Below are positions 8,807-17,930 of a DNA stretch of 60,242 nucleotides, in pieces. Under the pieces are notes generated by a model. The model had not been told where the DNA came from and did not search any database. It saw nothing but the letters and a program-made list of their open reading frames with translations. The position numbers were made by a program, and so were the translations under genes. Position 1 is the stretch's first letter. Each line of letters begins with the position of its first letter. This DNA comes from Phaeodactylibacter sp. GTDB taxonomy: Bacteria; Bacteroidota; Bacteroidia; Chitinophagales; Saprospiraceae. The DNA lies in NCBI GenBank assembly GCA_024103175.1, contig JAGFJE010000549.1, forward strand, positions 1 through 60,242, written 5' to 3'.

Positions 8807-9379
8807 ATGTGGATCGAAATGAAAGGAACTCCCCTCCCGGTTTTTTCAGCCCTGGTAATTGTATTAACCCTGTACGCCTTTACCACCAACAAACCCTACG
8901 CCGGAAAAGAAGCCTCGCGCCCGGCTAAAGTCCAGCGCTACATAGAAAAGTATCGCTATCTGTCTGTGGAGTTGAACCAAACGACCGGTATCCCCACCAC
9001 GATCATCATCGCGGTTGCCGGCCTGGAGAGCAACTGGGGTACGAGCGACCTCGCCCGTAATGCCAATAACCATTTTGGTATTAAGGCCAATGACAGCTGG
9101 CCCGGACAGGCCTATTGCAAGAGCAGCACGGAGTACATGGACGGTATCGCTGTGCAAACCTGGGAATGTTTTCGCAAATACGCTCTGATCCGAAAAAGTT
9201 ACGAGGATTTTGGCAGGTTTCTGCTCACCCGCCCCAATTACAAGAACCTGCAGTATTACCCGGACTGGGACAACTGGTCGTGGGCAGTGGGCCTGCAGGC
9301 CGGCGGATATGCTACGGACCCAAAGTACGCCGAGAAACTGATGGCGGCGATCGAAAAGTATAAGTTGTATGAGCTTTGA
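8807..9379 (+). CDS. secreted glucosaminidase-domain protein
   Basis: The 190-residue product has an N-terminal hydrophobic segment (about residues 12-27) acting as a signal or anchor; the second ATG at 8819 is an equally good start. From about residue 45 it is a mannosyl-glycoprotein endo-beta-N-acetylglucosaminidase-like (GH73) domain that cleaves the glycan strand of peptidoglycan: GIPTTIIIAVAGLESNWGTS carries the catalytic Glu (about residue 74), followed by NNHFGIK and the C-terminal YATDPKYAEKL motif. It probably acts in cell-wall remodelling. It converges on the aminotransferase gene, 22 bases away. Confidence 0.88.
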   Translation: MWIEMKGTPLPVFSALVIVLTLYAFTTNKPYAGKEASRPAKVQRYIEKYRYLSVELNQTTGIPTTIIIAVAGLESNWGTSDLARNANNHFGIKANDSWPGQAYCKSSTEYMDGIAVQTWECFRKYALIRKSYEDFGRFLLTRPNYKNLQYYPDWDNWSWAVGLQAGGYATDPKYAEKLMAAIEKYKLYEL

Positions 9380-9401
9380 TGGGAGTACTTGTTCCGGAAG
9401 A

Positions 9402-10526
9402 TCATCCTCCAAGCACCTTTTCCAAAGCCCTGCAGGCCTGCTTCGTATCCTCCAGCGTGCCGGTACTCAGGCGGCACCAGGTTGTCAGAGGCGGAAACGA
9501 GCGGCCGATCAGTACGTTCTCCCTCCTCATCTCTTCGGCCAGCACGTTGATGTCCCTGCCGGTTTGAAAGAAAACGAAATTGCCATGGGATCTGGCGTGC
9601 AACAGGTTAAGCCGCTTGATCGCCTGGTAAATAACCTGCTGGGATTCTTCATTCTTTTTCAGGCTTTCCCGATAGAAAGCCTCGTCTTCCAGGGCTGCCA
9701 TTGCTCCGAAAAGCCCGGCCACGTTATTGAACGCCGCTCTGGCGCTTTGCAGGCGGCGGGCGATATCCGGCCGGGTAATCAGGTAACCGATACGCATGCC
9801 CGCCAGCCCGTAGGCCTTGGAAAAGGTACGGCTCACAATGACATTCATATTGTCTTTCACCAATTCCACCATTGAAGGGTAGCCGGGTTCCCCGATGTAG
9901 TCATAATAGGCCTCATCTACGAAAGTAACCGTTCGGCGGGAGACGGAAGAACAGAAATCCCGCAGCTGATCCGCTGACAAAATGGTGCCCGTCGGGTTGT
10001 TCGGATTACAGATGAAAACCAGGCGGGTATTGGAAGTGATGCGCCGCTCCATCGCGTCCAGGTCGTGCGACAGGCCGTCGAGGGGCACCCGGTGGATATA
10101 GGCGCCAAACTGCTCGGCGTAGTTCAGCAACGCCTGAAAAGTAGGGTCGGCAGCGACCACCTCGCCCCCCTGCCAGTTGTATACCAGTCCGCTGATGCGC
10201 AGCCCTTCTACCGAGCCGGCGGTAACGACAATATGCTCCGGAGTTACCCCCTCCTTTTTCGCCAGCTTTTCCGTCAACTCCTGCTGCCAGGGGAAAGGGT
10301 AGCGGCAGGCTACTTCAAAAGCCTCCATCATCGCCTCCTTCACCTTCTGCGAAGGGCCGTAAGGGTTCTCATTGGCATTGAGGCGGATGAGAGAATCCTC
10401 ATTTACGAGGTTCCCCCTTCTTTTTCCGGCAGCAGGCCCCGCGATGGCCGCCCAGTTTCCGGCCAGGGTAGCGGCCCCGGCCAGCCCGGCCCGGCGCAGC
10501 CACTGTCTGCGGTTCAGTTGGTCCAT
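9402..10526 (-). CDS. Tat-exported PLP aminotransferase, histidinol-phosphate aminotransferase-like
   Basis: This 374-residue class I/II aminotransferase has the PLP lysine in SRTFSKAYGLAGMRIGY (Lys about 237), the NPNNPTG motif and a conserved N-terminal NENPYGPS. It resembles HisC. Unusually, residues 1-30 form a twin-arginine signal (RRQWLRRAGLAGAATLAGN), so the folded enzyme with its cofactor should be exported to the periplasm. True HisC works in the cytoplasm, so a role in histidine biosynthesis is unlikely. Similar Tat-tagged aminotransferases are known in Bacteroidota but without a clear substrate. No his genes are nearby. Confidence 0.85.
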   Translation of the reverse strand: MDQLNRRQWLRRAGLAGAATLAGNWAAIAGPAAGKRRGNLVNEDSLIRLNANENPYGPSQKVKEAMMEAFEVACRYPFPWQQELTEKLAKKEGVTPEHIVVTAGSVEGLRISGLVYNWQGGEVVAADPTFQALLNYAEQFGAYIHRVPLDGLSHDLDAMERRITSNTRLVFICNPNNPTGTILSADQLRDFCSSVSRRTVTFVDEAYYDYIGEPGYPSMVELVKDNMNVIVSRTFSKAYGLAGMRIGYLITRPDIARRLQSARAAFNNVAGLFGAMAALEDEAFYRESLKKNEESQQVIYQAIKRLNLLHARSHGNFVFFQTGRDINVLAEEMRRENVLIGRSFPPLTTWCRLSTGTLEDTKQACRALEKVLGG

Positions 10527-10571
10527 ATTGTTTTCTTTTTTCTACAAGATAGAAATTTATGCCCGTCCCCC

Positions 10572-11594
10572 TTACTTCCCTCCGAACGCCCTCACCCTCG
10601 CCTGTGCATTCTTTCTGACATTTACGTAGAACAGGTTGAAATCTCCGGCGTGGTAGTTCTTTCTGAGCAGCAGGAAGCTGCCCGGGAATTTCGGCTTGCT
10701 GGCCCAAAGTATGGAACCGTGCACCTGAGCGTCGGTATTTTCCGGACGGACCTTTTCAAAGGGAACGAGAACGGTTCCCAGGTTCAGGCTCTTGGGGGCG
10801 TACGTTTCATCAGCCGTCCAGAGCAAGGGGTTGATCACAACTTCTTTGGGGTGGTTTTCCGGTGGCTCATAACCGCGTTTGAAAGTCCGCCAGGCGGTAA
10901 AGCAGCCGGTATCCAGGGAGTCGCGGCAGGGAGCGATATCCTGAAAATCATCATTTTCGACGCGGATGCCGATGAGGTAGGCGGCCACCAATTGTTCCTG
11001 CAGGGGTTGGCCGTCAAAAAACTCCTGTAGCAGGCGCTTGCCATGGGTGGTGCCCTGGCTGTGGGTAGCGATGATGAGGGGGCGCCCTTCATTGTAGTTG
11101 TCGAGATAGTAGTGAAAAGCGGCGCGCACGTCGCTGTAGGCCAGTTCCAAAGCCTGCCGGGCGCTGCTGGTATCCCGGGTGAAATAGGCCTTCAGGTGCG
11201 CCTGCCGGTAGAAGGGCGCAAAAACACGCCCTACGCCATTGAATATGGAAGCCTGGAACTTTATGGGTTTTTCCAAAGTACGGCTGTTGACTTCCGGGCC
11301 CTGCACCGGGCCGTTCCAGTTGGTGTCGCCCTTTTTGCCGGTGTAGGTAGTGGGATGGAGGAAAAAGACGTCAACCTCCGCTTCTGCCTGCCGGTCCGAC
11401 AGGCCATCGGGCGTGAGGTCTGCCTCGTCCTCTTTCCAGGGGAGGGCCGCCCAGTATCTATCCTGGCTGTAGTCAGGAGCGAGAGGGGCGGCATCGGGTG
11501 AATAAGCGCCACGTGGCGCCGAGGCGCAACCGGAAAGAAAAATGGTGAAGAGGGCGGCGAGGCCCCAAACGGCCAGCGTTTTTGATATTGCCAT
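10572..11594 (-). CDS. DUF3089 lipoprotein, alpha/beta-hydrolase-like
   Basis: The 340-residue product has a lipoprotein signal (LFTIFLSGCAS, Cys about 22). The mature part fits DUF3089: DVFFLHPTTYTGKKG near the N-terminus, NGVGRVFAPFYRQAHL, and ATHSQGTTHGKRLLQEF around residue 205, where the Ser may be a hydrolase nucleophile. It lies 45 bases upstream of the Tat aminotransferase in the same direction, so the two may be cotranscribed and both act outside the cytoplasm. The substrate is unknown. Confidence 0.8.
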   Translation of the reverse strand: MAISKTLAVWGLAALFTIFLSGCASAPRGAYSPDAAPLAPDYSQDRYWAALPWKEDEADLTPDGLSDRQAEAEVDVFFLHPTTYTGKKGDTNWNGPVQGPEVNSRTLEKPIKFQASIFNGVGRVFAPFYRQAHLKAYFTRDTSSARQALELAYSDVRAAFHYYLDNYNEGRPLIIATHSQGTTHGKRLLQEFFDGQPLQEQLVAAYLIGIRVENDDFQDIAPCRDSLDTGCFTAWRTFKRGYEPPENHPKEVVINPLLWTADETYAPKSLNLGTVLVPFEKVRPENTDAQVHGSILWASKPKFPGSFLLLRKNYHAGDFNLFYVNVRKNAQARVRAFGGK

Positions 11595-11822
11595 GCTATT
11601 GAAATTTGACTGGTAATTTATACATGCTCAACCCCAAATCCTTCCATTTCGGCCGAACAATTTTGACTCCCGGCCCCAAAACAACGAAATAGAAAGATAT
11701 TATCCCGGGCATACAAAATTTAAATAAATGTTAATTAAAGCCCGGGGGTGTAATCTTTTACCCCTGACTGACATCAAATAGGAAAGAGCTTTGTTTAGCT
11801 AATGACATAAAAACCACCAGCT

Positions 11823-12017
11823 ATGAAAATCAGATTCAAGGACCGGCTCGAAGCAGTAGAATGGATCGCGGATTTTGTGGAAAACGAAGGACAGTTTGAG
11901 GTATTGAGAGAACAACTCCACTTCAATTTCATATATGAAGGCGTTTACTTCCTGGATATAGAGGAAGAGATAGGAGAAGTGGTGAGCCTGGATGGCAGCC
12001 GGAAAGAAAACCGGTAA
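11823..12017 (+). CDS. small hypothetical protein, 64 aa
   Basis: The 64-residue acidic protein (MKIRFKDRLEAVEWIADFVE...) has regular heptad-like hydrophobics and a C-terminal charged tail. It has no signal or membrane helix. No family is recognised. The frame has good start context and lies downstream of a 228-base AT-rich gap that contains an imperfect hairpin (about 11744-11766). It converges with the DedA gene. Confidence 0.6.
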   Translation: MKIRFKDRLEAVEWIADFVENEGQFEVLREQLHFNFIYEGVYFLDIEEEIGEVVSLDGSRKENR

Positions 12018-12039
12018 TGTAACGCACTTGCTTTCCCGG

Positions 12040-12627
12040 TTATGCCCACTGCTCTCTGTGTTGCCGGCTTCCGCGCGCTCTGAAAGCCCCCCACTTTTGC
12101 CTGCCCAGCCAGGCGCCGCCTGCCAGAAGCAGGACGGCCAACGCTGCCCATATCGCGTAATGTTGTACCCAGAGCAGAAAAGCTTCCAGGTAAGCCGTAA
12201 AAAAGTACCCTCCATAACCAATGGCGGACACCCAAAGTAAAGTGCTGATGAAGCTCAACAGCCCAAAGCGCCGTTTGGTGATGGAACTGACGCCGAAAAG
12301 GGTGGGCAACACTATCCGAAAGCCATATAGAAAGCGGTAACTCAACAAAAGCAGGGTCGAGCGCCGCTCCAGCAGGCGGCTCATACGCCGGAGCCTGGCT
12401 TCCAGCCCGGGGTGTCGTTCGAGGACGGCCGTACCCCCACGCCGCGCCGCCAGAAAAATGAACCAGTCGACAGCCTGGGCCCCGACAAATACAGACAGGA
12501 GAACGTAATAGAAATTGAGATACCCGAGGCGAACGGCCTGTAAAACGGCAAGGAACGATATTTCTCCCTCAAAGGCCGCGCCCAGTAATGCTCCCAGGTA
12601 GCCCAATGATGCAAGCCACTCTGTCAT
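12040..12627 (-). CDS. DedA family membrane protein
   Basis: The 195-residue polytopic protein has the DedA/VTT features: a re-entrant N-terminal segment (GYLGALLGAAFEGEISFLAVL with the conserved Glu), the G-Q--DW-FF-like GAQAVDWFIFLAARRGG, and the conserved RFLYGFRIVLPTLFGVS arginine/glycine motif. Family members flip or transport lipid carriers such as undecaprenyl phosphate. The specific lipid is not predictable. It stands alone, with no operon partner. Confidence 0.87.
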   Translation of the reverse strand: MTEWLASLGYLGALLGAAFEGEISFLAVLQAVRLGYLNFYYVLLSVFVGAQAVDWFIFLAARRGGTAVLERHPGLEARLRRMSRLLERRSTLLLLSYRFLYGFRIVLPTLFGVSSITKRRFGLLSFISTLLWVSAIGYGGYFFTAYLEAFLLWVQHYAIWAALAVLLLAGGAWLGRQKWGAFRARGSRQHREQWA

Positions 12628-12734
12628 CCTTCCTCATTTAAAATAAAGCAATATCATCCGAGCCGGTAAAGGTAAGGTTTTTTTGGTGTGAAACTGTTAA
12701 AATGGGTATGTTCCAGGACGCTAATATGGGGCAG

Positions 12735-13640
12735 CTATCTGTCTTTCTTCCCTACCTCCACTTTGCCGACGAACAATGGTGTGTCTTCTCCCTTGCGTTT
12801 GATGACGTAATAGTATAGCCCGGGCGGCAGGTCTTTTTCCACCTTTTTCTCGAAAGTGTAGTTGTTCATACTGGCAAAGCCCTGGACTTCCTCATCTTCC
12901 AGGCGCTTCAGTTCCAGCGGGAGGGCGGCGGCCGGCTGCTCTTTCTGGTAGGAGGCCAGCTGATTGTCATAAATATATAGCACGATGCTGTCCTCTTCGG
13001 CGGGTTTGCCGGAGCGCAGCATGCCGGCCACGACCGCCCGGAATTTATCGGAGGGCGCCGGAACCGCATTGGCTTCGGCAGAAACGAGGAAGCCCGCGTC
13101 GCGGCTTTCATTAGCCGCCAGTTCTTCCAGTTTGGGGTTGGGGCGGAAGGGGTCGGCCGGCTGTTGGGGCGCCGAGGGTTTTCTCTCCGGCTCAGAAGGA
13201 GCCGTCTCTTCCGGTTTCGGCCCGGGTTCCGGCTGGGCAGCTATCTGGGAATCAGGGGCGTCCGTCGGCTTTCCGGGAAGGCTGTCGGCCGCAATGCCGG
13301 GTTCTTCCTGCCAGGAGGGTTGGGTGAAGCGGGGCCATGCCCACCAAATGACTGCTCCGATGATGGCTGCGGCCACCGCTATGGCCCACGGCCTAAGCCG
13401 GAATACCGTTTTGCGGCGCTTCTCTTCCAGCGGGAACTCCTGAGCGATCTGCCGGAGCTGTTCTCTGAGGGCGGCCTTCTCGGATTTGCCCAGTTCCTGC
13501 TGCATCCGTTGGTGGAGCGCCACTTCTTTCCGGAGTTCGGGGTCGGCGGCTATTTCTTTTTCAAAAGCGCGGCGGGCCTCTTCCGTCAGCTTTCCCTCCA
13601 GGTAAGCTTCTATGGTTTCATATAGTTGCTCTTTGTTCAT
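12735..13640 (-). CDS. anti-sigma-factor-like membrane protein
   Basis: The 301-residue protein begins with a helical cytoplasmic domain (about residues 1-75, EAYLEGKLTEEARRAFEKEI, as in Bacteroidota anti-sigma-like proteins) and one membrane helix at about 86-104 (PWAIAVAAAIIGAVIWWAW). A Pro/Glu-rich periplasmic linker (110-170) and a C-terminal beta-rich domain follow. There is no zinc-binding HC motif. It follows the ECF sigma gene by 20 bases, which is the usual sigma/anti-sigma order, so it probably holds that sigma factor inactive until an envelope signal arrives. Confidence 0.72.
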   Translation of the reverse strand: MNKEQLYETIEAYLEGKLTEEARRAFEKEIAADPELRKEVALHQRMQQELGKSEKAALREQLRQIAQEFPLEEKRRKTVFRLRPWAIAVAAAIIGAVIWWAWPRFTQPSWQEEPGIAADSLPGKPTDAPDSQIAAQPEPGPKPEETAPSEPERKPSAPQQPADPFRPNPKLEELAANESRDAGFLVSAEANAVPAPSDKFRAVVAGMLRSGKPAEEDSIVLYIYDNQLASYQKEQPAAALPLELKRLEDEEVQGFASMNNYTFEKKVEKDLPPGLYYYVIKRKGEDTPLFVGKVEVGKKDR

Positions 13641-13660
13641 GATCTGTGGTTAATAAAAGG

Positions 13661-14224
13661 CTACAGCTTTAAATCCTTAAAGCGAAGGTCGGCCCTGACC
13701 AGGCTGACCAGGCGCTCTTTACACTGGAACTTGCGCTTCTTGGCGTAACTCACACTGCCGAAGCCCATCAGTTCTGCGATTTTTTCCATCCTGACCTTGT
13801 CAAAGAAAAGCCGCATCAGTTTCCGGCAGTCGTCGCCGAGCTGGTCGAAAGCATCCCAGAATATCCTGTTTTCCTCCGCTTCTTCTATAGACTTTTCAAT
13901 GTCTTCGTCGAATTTGTATTTGTCATCTTCGGAAAAGGTTACGTTGCTGCTGGACTTTTTTTGCAGGCGGTTGCCCCACAGGTTGCGGCAGATACCGTAG
14001 ATAAGGGTATACAGGGAACTTTTGAGCTGAAAACCAGGCTTTCTCGCCTTTTCATACAGAATGATCAGCGCCTCCTGGAAAATGTCTTTGGCATCATCGG
14101 CATTGCCGCCATTACGGGTAATGAGGTTGGAAGCCCGGGGAAGATAAAGCCGGTAGATCTCCCGGATCCCATCGTTATCTCCGGAAAGCAACGCTTGCAA
14201 CAGGTCCTGGCTTTCTTTATTCAT
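13661..14224 (-). CDS. RNA polymerase ECF-type sigma factor
   Basis: The 187-residue product carries sigma-70 region 2 (DAKDIFQEALIILYEKARK, then LYTLIYGICRNLWGNRLQKK) and region 4 (LMRLFFDKVRMEKIAELMGF, with SVSYAKKRKFQCKERL as the DNA-recognition part). The length matches Bacteroidota ECF factors. It is the first gene of a two-gene unit with the anti-sigma-like protein 20 bases downstream. Its regulon cannot be read from this window. Confidence 0.9.
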   Translation of the reverse strand: MNKESQDLLQALLSGDNDGIREIYRLYLPRASNLITRNGGNADDAKDIFQEALIILYEKARKPGFQLKSSLYTLIYGICRNLWGNRLQKKSSSNVTFSEDDKYKFDEDIEKSIEEAEENRIFWDAFDQLGDDCRKLMRLFFDKVRMEKIAELMGFGSVSYAKKRKFQCKERLVSLVRADLRFKDLKL

Positions 14225-14439
14225 CTGGGATAAAGTTTCCGCACCCGCAATATAATGGCTTTCGCAGATTAATCACAAAAGGCAGGGCAGGAGGTTGAAC
14301 AAATACCCTGTTTTTGTTCAGTTAGGGGCGCTGTAGTCGAGGGGCCTCCCCCCGCCGTTAATTTTTTTTGGAGGGAGGGGTAACCTTTCTTTTCCCACCA
14401 AAATAAAGCCTGTGAATTTGAACACCAAAACCAAAGATC

Positions 14440-14901
14440 ATGAAAACCCTGATGAGCCTTTTTGTAATTCTTGGAATCAGCCTTGCCGCCGCCACTACTC
14501 TTGGCGCCCAGAACGTATGGAAGGGGGGAACCCCCGGCCAGGAACAGGAATGGAATAACCCCCGAAACTGGAGCCAGAACCGGGCGCCGGATATCAATGA
14601 TATAGTTCTCATTCCAAATACGGAGGCCCGGGGAGGGTTCTACCCGGTGATCAGCGAGGATGCCGGCCCCATCTACTACCTGGAAGTTCATGGCGGCGCT
14701 ACCCTAACGATCGCGCCCACCGGTAGCCTGACAATTGATGGGATCGGGAATTATGAAGACGCCGCCCTGCTGGTCGGCACGCTTTATAACCGCGGGGAGA
14801 TCAGGATCAGTGAAGGCGGCGGGCAACACTTTGCCGGCCATCCCGAGAACTTGCTGAATACGGGAAAAATAACGGCCGTATCCGGGCCGCGAAAACCATA
14901 A
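14440..14901 (+). CDS. secreted protein of unknown function, 153 aa
   Basis: The product has a clear signal peptide (MKTLMSLFVILGISLAAATTLGAQ). The mature part starts NVWKGGTPGQEQEWNNPRNW and continues with VLIPNTEA and GATLTIAPTGSLTIDG. This is the W--N-NW---P/V-IP pattern seen at the start of secreted beta-helix and G8-like domains in Bacteroidota cell-surface proteins. Here the domain stands alone, without a long repeat region or a sorting domain. A strong terminator follows 34 bases after the stop. It lies divergent from the ECF sigma gene across a 215-base gap. Confidence 0.7.
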   Translation: MKTLMSLFVILGISLAAATTLGAQNVWKGGTPGQEQEWNNPRNWSQNRAPDINDIVLIPNTEARGGFYPVISEDAGPIYYLEVHGGATLTIAPTGSLTIDGIGNYEDAALLVGTLYNRGEIRISEGGGQHFAGHPENLLNTGKITAVSGPRKP

Positions 14902-14935
14902 GATCAGGTAATTGGGAGCTTTGTTTGTCTTGACA

Positions 14936-14963
14936 GGGGGGCGCATCGCCCCCCTCGTTTTTT
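14936..14963 (+). terminator. intrinsic terminator
   Basis: GGGGGGCG-cat-CGCCCCCC forms an 8-bp GC-only stem with a three-base loop, followed by TCGTTTTTT. It ends the transcript of the secreted protein gene that stops at 14901. Confidence 0.9.
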
Positions 14964-15043
14964 CGGACGGGCTACCCCGTCTTCTTCCGACAAATGCCGG
15001 GATCAGCCGGGCAAGCTTTATGTGGCCCGTAATAACCGTAAGT

Positions 15044-15262
15044 TCACCCGGCGACCACTTCCTTCACATCAAAACCGGCGTCTTCCACGGCCTCGACAAC
15101 GGCTTCCACCGTCACTTCATTCCCCTTCACCGTCAGTATCTTGTCGGGGTTGTCGGTATCTACCGACCATTCGGTTATCGTCGGCACATCGTTGAGAAAA
15201 CCGGTAACGGCACGTACACAATTGCCACAGTTGATATTGGTTTTGAATTGTAGTGTCTTCAT
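15044..15262 (-). CDS. heavy-metal-associated (HMA) domain protein
   Basis: The 72-residue ferredoxin-fold protein matches the HMA family. The metal-binding loop is INCGNCVRAV (Cys 12 and Cys 15), and Cys-x-x-Cys proteins of this type carry Cu(I) or similar soft metals. The C-terminal EVTVEAVVEAVEDAGFDV is the normal second helix and strand. It looks like a CopZ-type chaperone, but no copper ATPase gene is in the window, so the partner is unknown. Stand-alone HMA proteins are common in this phylum. Confidence 0.88.
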   Translation of the reverse strand: MKTLQFKTNINCGNCVRAVTGFLNDVPTITEWSVDTDNPDKILTVKGNEVTVEAVVEAVEDAGFDVKEVVAG

Positions 15263-15524
15263 TTTTAAACGCTTTGAAAGATCTTTTCAGGAAAACGCTT
15301 TACGCTGGCAACAGTTCTATGGCAACAGAGGGCCTTTTTCACCATTTGCCGACAGGCAAGTTACCACTCGCCCAATGTTTTAACAAGCGTTCTTTATTTC
15401 AATTTTTCTTCATCGCCAATCAGCCCCGGCAGGTTAGCTCCCGGTTTCCTCCTCATACGGTGAACAATGCTCCCGGCAAAAGCATTAAAAATGCTATCTG
15501 GTTTGAAAAACCCAAAAATACAAA

Positions 15525-16421
15525 ATGGATATCCGATACATCAAAGGGGCAGATATTGATAAGGTCAAGTGGAACAGCTGCGTACACTACGCCAATAACG
15601 GCAACATCTTCGGTTACATGTGGTACCTCGACTTTGTGGCCAAAGACTGGGATGCCCTGGTGGAGGGAGATTATGAATCTGTTTTCCCTCTGGTGTGGAA
15701 GGAGGGGTTGTTTGGTAGAAAGGATCTCTATCAGCCCCGCCTGATGCGGGAAATGGGTATTTATTCCATCCACCTGCTTTCCCAGGCCCGCATCAATGCT
15801 TTTCTCGATGCCATTCCCGCTGAGTTCAGAAACATTGATATCGCCATTAACGAACAGAACACGCCGCCGGCGGACAGCTCTTTTCGGGTTGAAGAAAAAA
15901 CGAACTTCCAGCTTTACCTGGGCCACCCCTACGAGCAGCTCTTTGATGGTTTCTCCAGAGAACTGGCTTCCCAACTGCAGCGGGCGGAGGACGAGGGCCT
16001 TATCCTGACCTCCAGCCTCAAACCGGAAACCGTAGCCGATTTCTACCGCAAGCACACTCCCGGAAACCAGGAGCTGGAGCGCAACTACCACGCTCTCCAC
16101 CGTATCATGTACAATGTACTGCATCGCGGCTGGGGCTTTGCCTCCGGCGCCATGGACCGCAGCCAGAACCTTTACGCCGTAAACTTTTTCATTTACAGCC
16201 ATAGTAAAGTACTCAGCCTGGCGCCGGTTGAATCGCCGCAGGGCCGGGAGATCGGCGCCCTGCCCTACCTCTTCAACGCCCTTATACGAAGCCATGCCGG
16301 GCGCCCTCTCATCCTGGACTTTAACGTGCAGGGCGAAGACGAGCTGGCCGGGCAGTTCGGCGCTCAGCCCAATGCTTTCTACCAGCTGAAGAGAGACAAG
16401 AGAATTCTGGGCTTGATTTAA
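15525..16421 (+). CDS. FemAB/GNAT-like putative acyltransferase
   Basis: The 298-residue product belongs to a Bacteroidota family with a FemAB/GNAT-type double fold: NGNIFGYMWYLDFVAKDWDA near residue 25, the FPLVWKEGLFGRKDLYQP region, and a second half with LAPVESPQGREIG and ALPYLFNALI before LILDFNVQGE. Related FemAB proteins transfer amino acids or acyl groups to envelope precursors. The substrate here is not known. Its stop codon overlaps the stop of the opposite-strand flippase-like gene by four bases (16418-16421). Confidence 0.65.
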   Translation: MDIRYIKGADIDKVKWNSCVHYANNGNIFGYMWYLDFVAKDWDALVEGDYESVFPLVWKEGLFGRKDLYQPRLMREMGIYSIHLLSQARINAFLDAIPAEFRNIDIAINEQNTPPADSSFRVEEKTNFQLYLGHPYEQLFDGFSRELASQLQRAEDEGLILTSSLKPETVADFYRKHTPGNQELERNYHALHRIMYNVLHRGWGFASGAMDRSQNLYAVNFFIYSHSKVLSLAPVESPQGREIGALPYLFNALIRSHAGRPLILDFNVQGEDELAGQFGAQPNAFYQLKRDKRILGLI

Positions 16422-17563
16422 TCTGCCACTTCCTCCATGGCCTCCTGCCGTTGCCGCCTCCTTTCATTGAGAACCTCCCGGATCCAGTTGGGGATGACGA
16501 TGGCGCCTGCCAGCAAATAAGTATAATAGGAAAGCAGCCTCCAGATGGTAGAGATGAGTGTAGCGTAAGTAGGGTTGGTTACATAATCGCTAAGGAAACC
16601 GCCAAAGAGGATCTCCACGAAGCCGGCGCCTCCCGGCGTGGGGCTGAAGGCGATAATGACGAACATCGTCTCCAGGCGGGCGTATAGCTCGAATTGCGTC
16701 CAGAAATCCACCGGCAAAGCAGTGATGAAGGCAATGATCAGGCAGTTGAGGAGCAGAAAGCGGCAGGACCAGGCCGTGGCGGTAGCCAGGAAGGCGCCGA
16801 GGTGAAACCGCCAGTTCTGCCGCTTCAGATGGGTGGAGGCCATGATCATCTCATTGCCCAGCCCGACTGCCCGGCGGCGGTAGCGCTTCAGAAAGCCGAT
16901 CCGCGTAAAGCCCACCAACACCCGCTTCATCTGTTCGGGGTTGATGAACAGGCCATAGTAGAAAATGCTGCTGTACAATGCCATTAAAGAATAGGCGAAA
17001 AGGAAATAAAAGCCCCAGGCCCCGATATCTTCGATGGCCTTCACTTCCGGACGGATCATATTTGTTCCGAAAAAGAGGAACAGGATGGGCAGCGAACCGA
17101 TAAAGAAAAAGCTGTCGAGCACGATGGTGTACAAGACGATGGTGGCGGTTTTCGCTGTAGACAGCTTCTCCTGCGCGAGTACAAAGAAGGCCACCGCCGA
17201 ACCGCCGACGGCAGTAGGGGAAACGGCGGAGCTGAATTCCCAGATGAAGATGAGCTCGATACATTTGCGCCAGCTGAACTCCTTTTCTGATAGGATGTGG
17301 AGACGAGTGGCGTAAGCCAAATGACGGACGACGAGGATAAGTACGCAGGCGCCGATCCAGAACAGCGTGTGCGCCGTCCAGTCTATTTTGGCAAACTCTT
17401 CGGGGTCGAACTGCCGCCAAAGCAGATACCCAACCGCCACAATGCCCAGGAGGACAGGCAGTATGATTCGGGACACGCGTATCTGCCGGAGCGCCTCATG
17501 GTGTTCTTCATCAAAATGCTTCAGCGTATCTTGCTTCACAAAAACGTTTGTTTTTACGGACAT
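16418..17563 (-). CDS. lysylphosphatidylglycerol-synthase TM-region (flippase-like) protein
   Basis: The 381-residue polytopic protein matches the MprF N-terminal/UPF0104 membrane domain: AVSPTAVGGSAVAFFVL and the C-terminal FSPTPGGAGFVEILFGGFL are the family signatures. Only the membrane part is present. The cytosolic lysyl-transferase domain of MprF is missing, as is usual for the stand-alone family. It probably moves a lipid or polyprenyl-linked precursor across the inner membrane. A second, more distant copy is encoded at 41466..42569. Confidence 0.85.
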   Translation of the reverse strand: MSVKTNVFVKQDTLKHFDEEHHEALRQIRVSRIILPVLLGIVAVGYLLWRQFDPEEFAKIDWTAHTLFWIGACVLILVVRHLAYATRLHILSEKEFSWRKCIELIFIWEFSSAVSPTAVGGSAVAFFVLAQEKLSTAKTATIVLYTIVLDSFFFIGSLPILFLFFGTNMIRPEVKAIEDIGAWGFYFLFAYSLMALYSSIFYYGLFINPEQMKRVLVGFTRIGFLKRYRRRAVGLGNEMIMASTHLKRQNWRFHLGAFLATATAWSCRFLLLNCLIIAFITALPVDFWTQFELYARLETMFVIIAFSPTPGGAGFVEILFGGFLSDYVTNPTYATLISTIWRLLSYYTYLLAGAIVIPNWIREVLNERRRQRQEAMEEVAD

Positions 17564-17679
17564 CTATTGGCAACAAATCTTATGGTGCGGAGTTCTGTAA
17601 TTTTTGTTAATTCCCGCAAAGTTGCGGAAAAGCATTCAATTTTAGCTACCTTTCTGAATACTAACCAAATTCTAATAAA

Positions 17680-17922
17680 ATGGAACTTCTTTACTTCCTT
17701 ATCGTAGGCGGCATTGCCGGTTGGCTGGGCGGGCTGATCATGCGCGGTTCTGGTTTCGGCATCCTGGGCAACATCGTTATTGGCATTATCGGCGGCATCA
17801 TCGGCGGATGGCTGTTCGGTTTATTGGGGATAAGTGCCGGCGGGGGCCTGATCGGGTCAGTTATTACCGCTGCAGCCGGGGCTGTTGTGCTCCTCTGGAT
17901 TGCCGGGCTGCTCAAAAAGTAA
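17680..17922 (+). CDS. GlsB/YeaQ/YmgE family membrane protein
   Basis: The 80-residue, glycine-rich protein has three short membrane helices (LYFLIVGGIAGWLGGLIMRG, then GNIVIGIIGGIIGGWLFGLL, then ITAAAGAVVLLWIAGLL), which is the complete transglycosylase-associated GlsB family pattern. Members are induced by general stress, but the mechanism is unknown. The VWA gene starts eight bases downstream and may share the transcript. An imperfect -7 element (TACCTTTC at about 17647) precedes it. Confidence 0.9.
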   Translation: MELLYFLIVGGIAGWLGGLIMRGSGFGILGNIVIGIIGGIIGGWLFGLLGISAGGGLIGSVITAAAGAVVLLWIAGLLKK

Positions 17923-17930
17923 CTTTTTTA

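Noticed and set aside
12735..14224. FecI/FecR-type iron-uptake regulation
   Set aside because: The membrane protein lacks the FecR domain and no TonB-dependent receptor gene is nearby.
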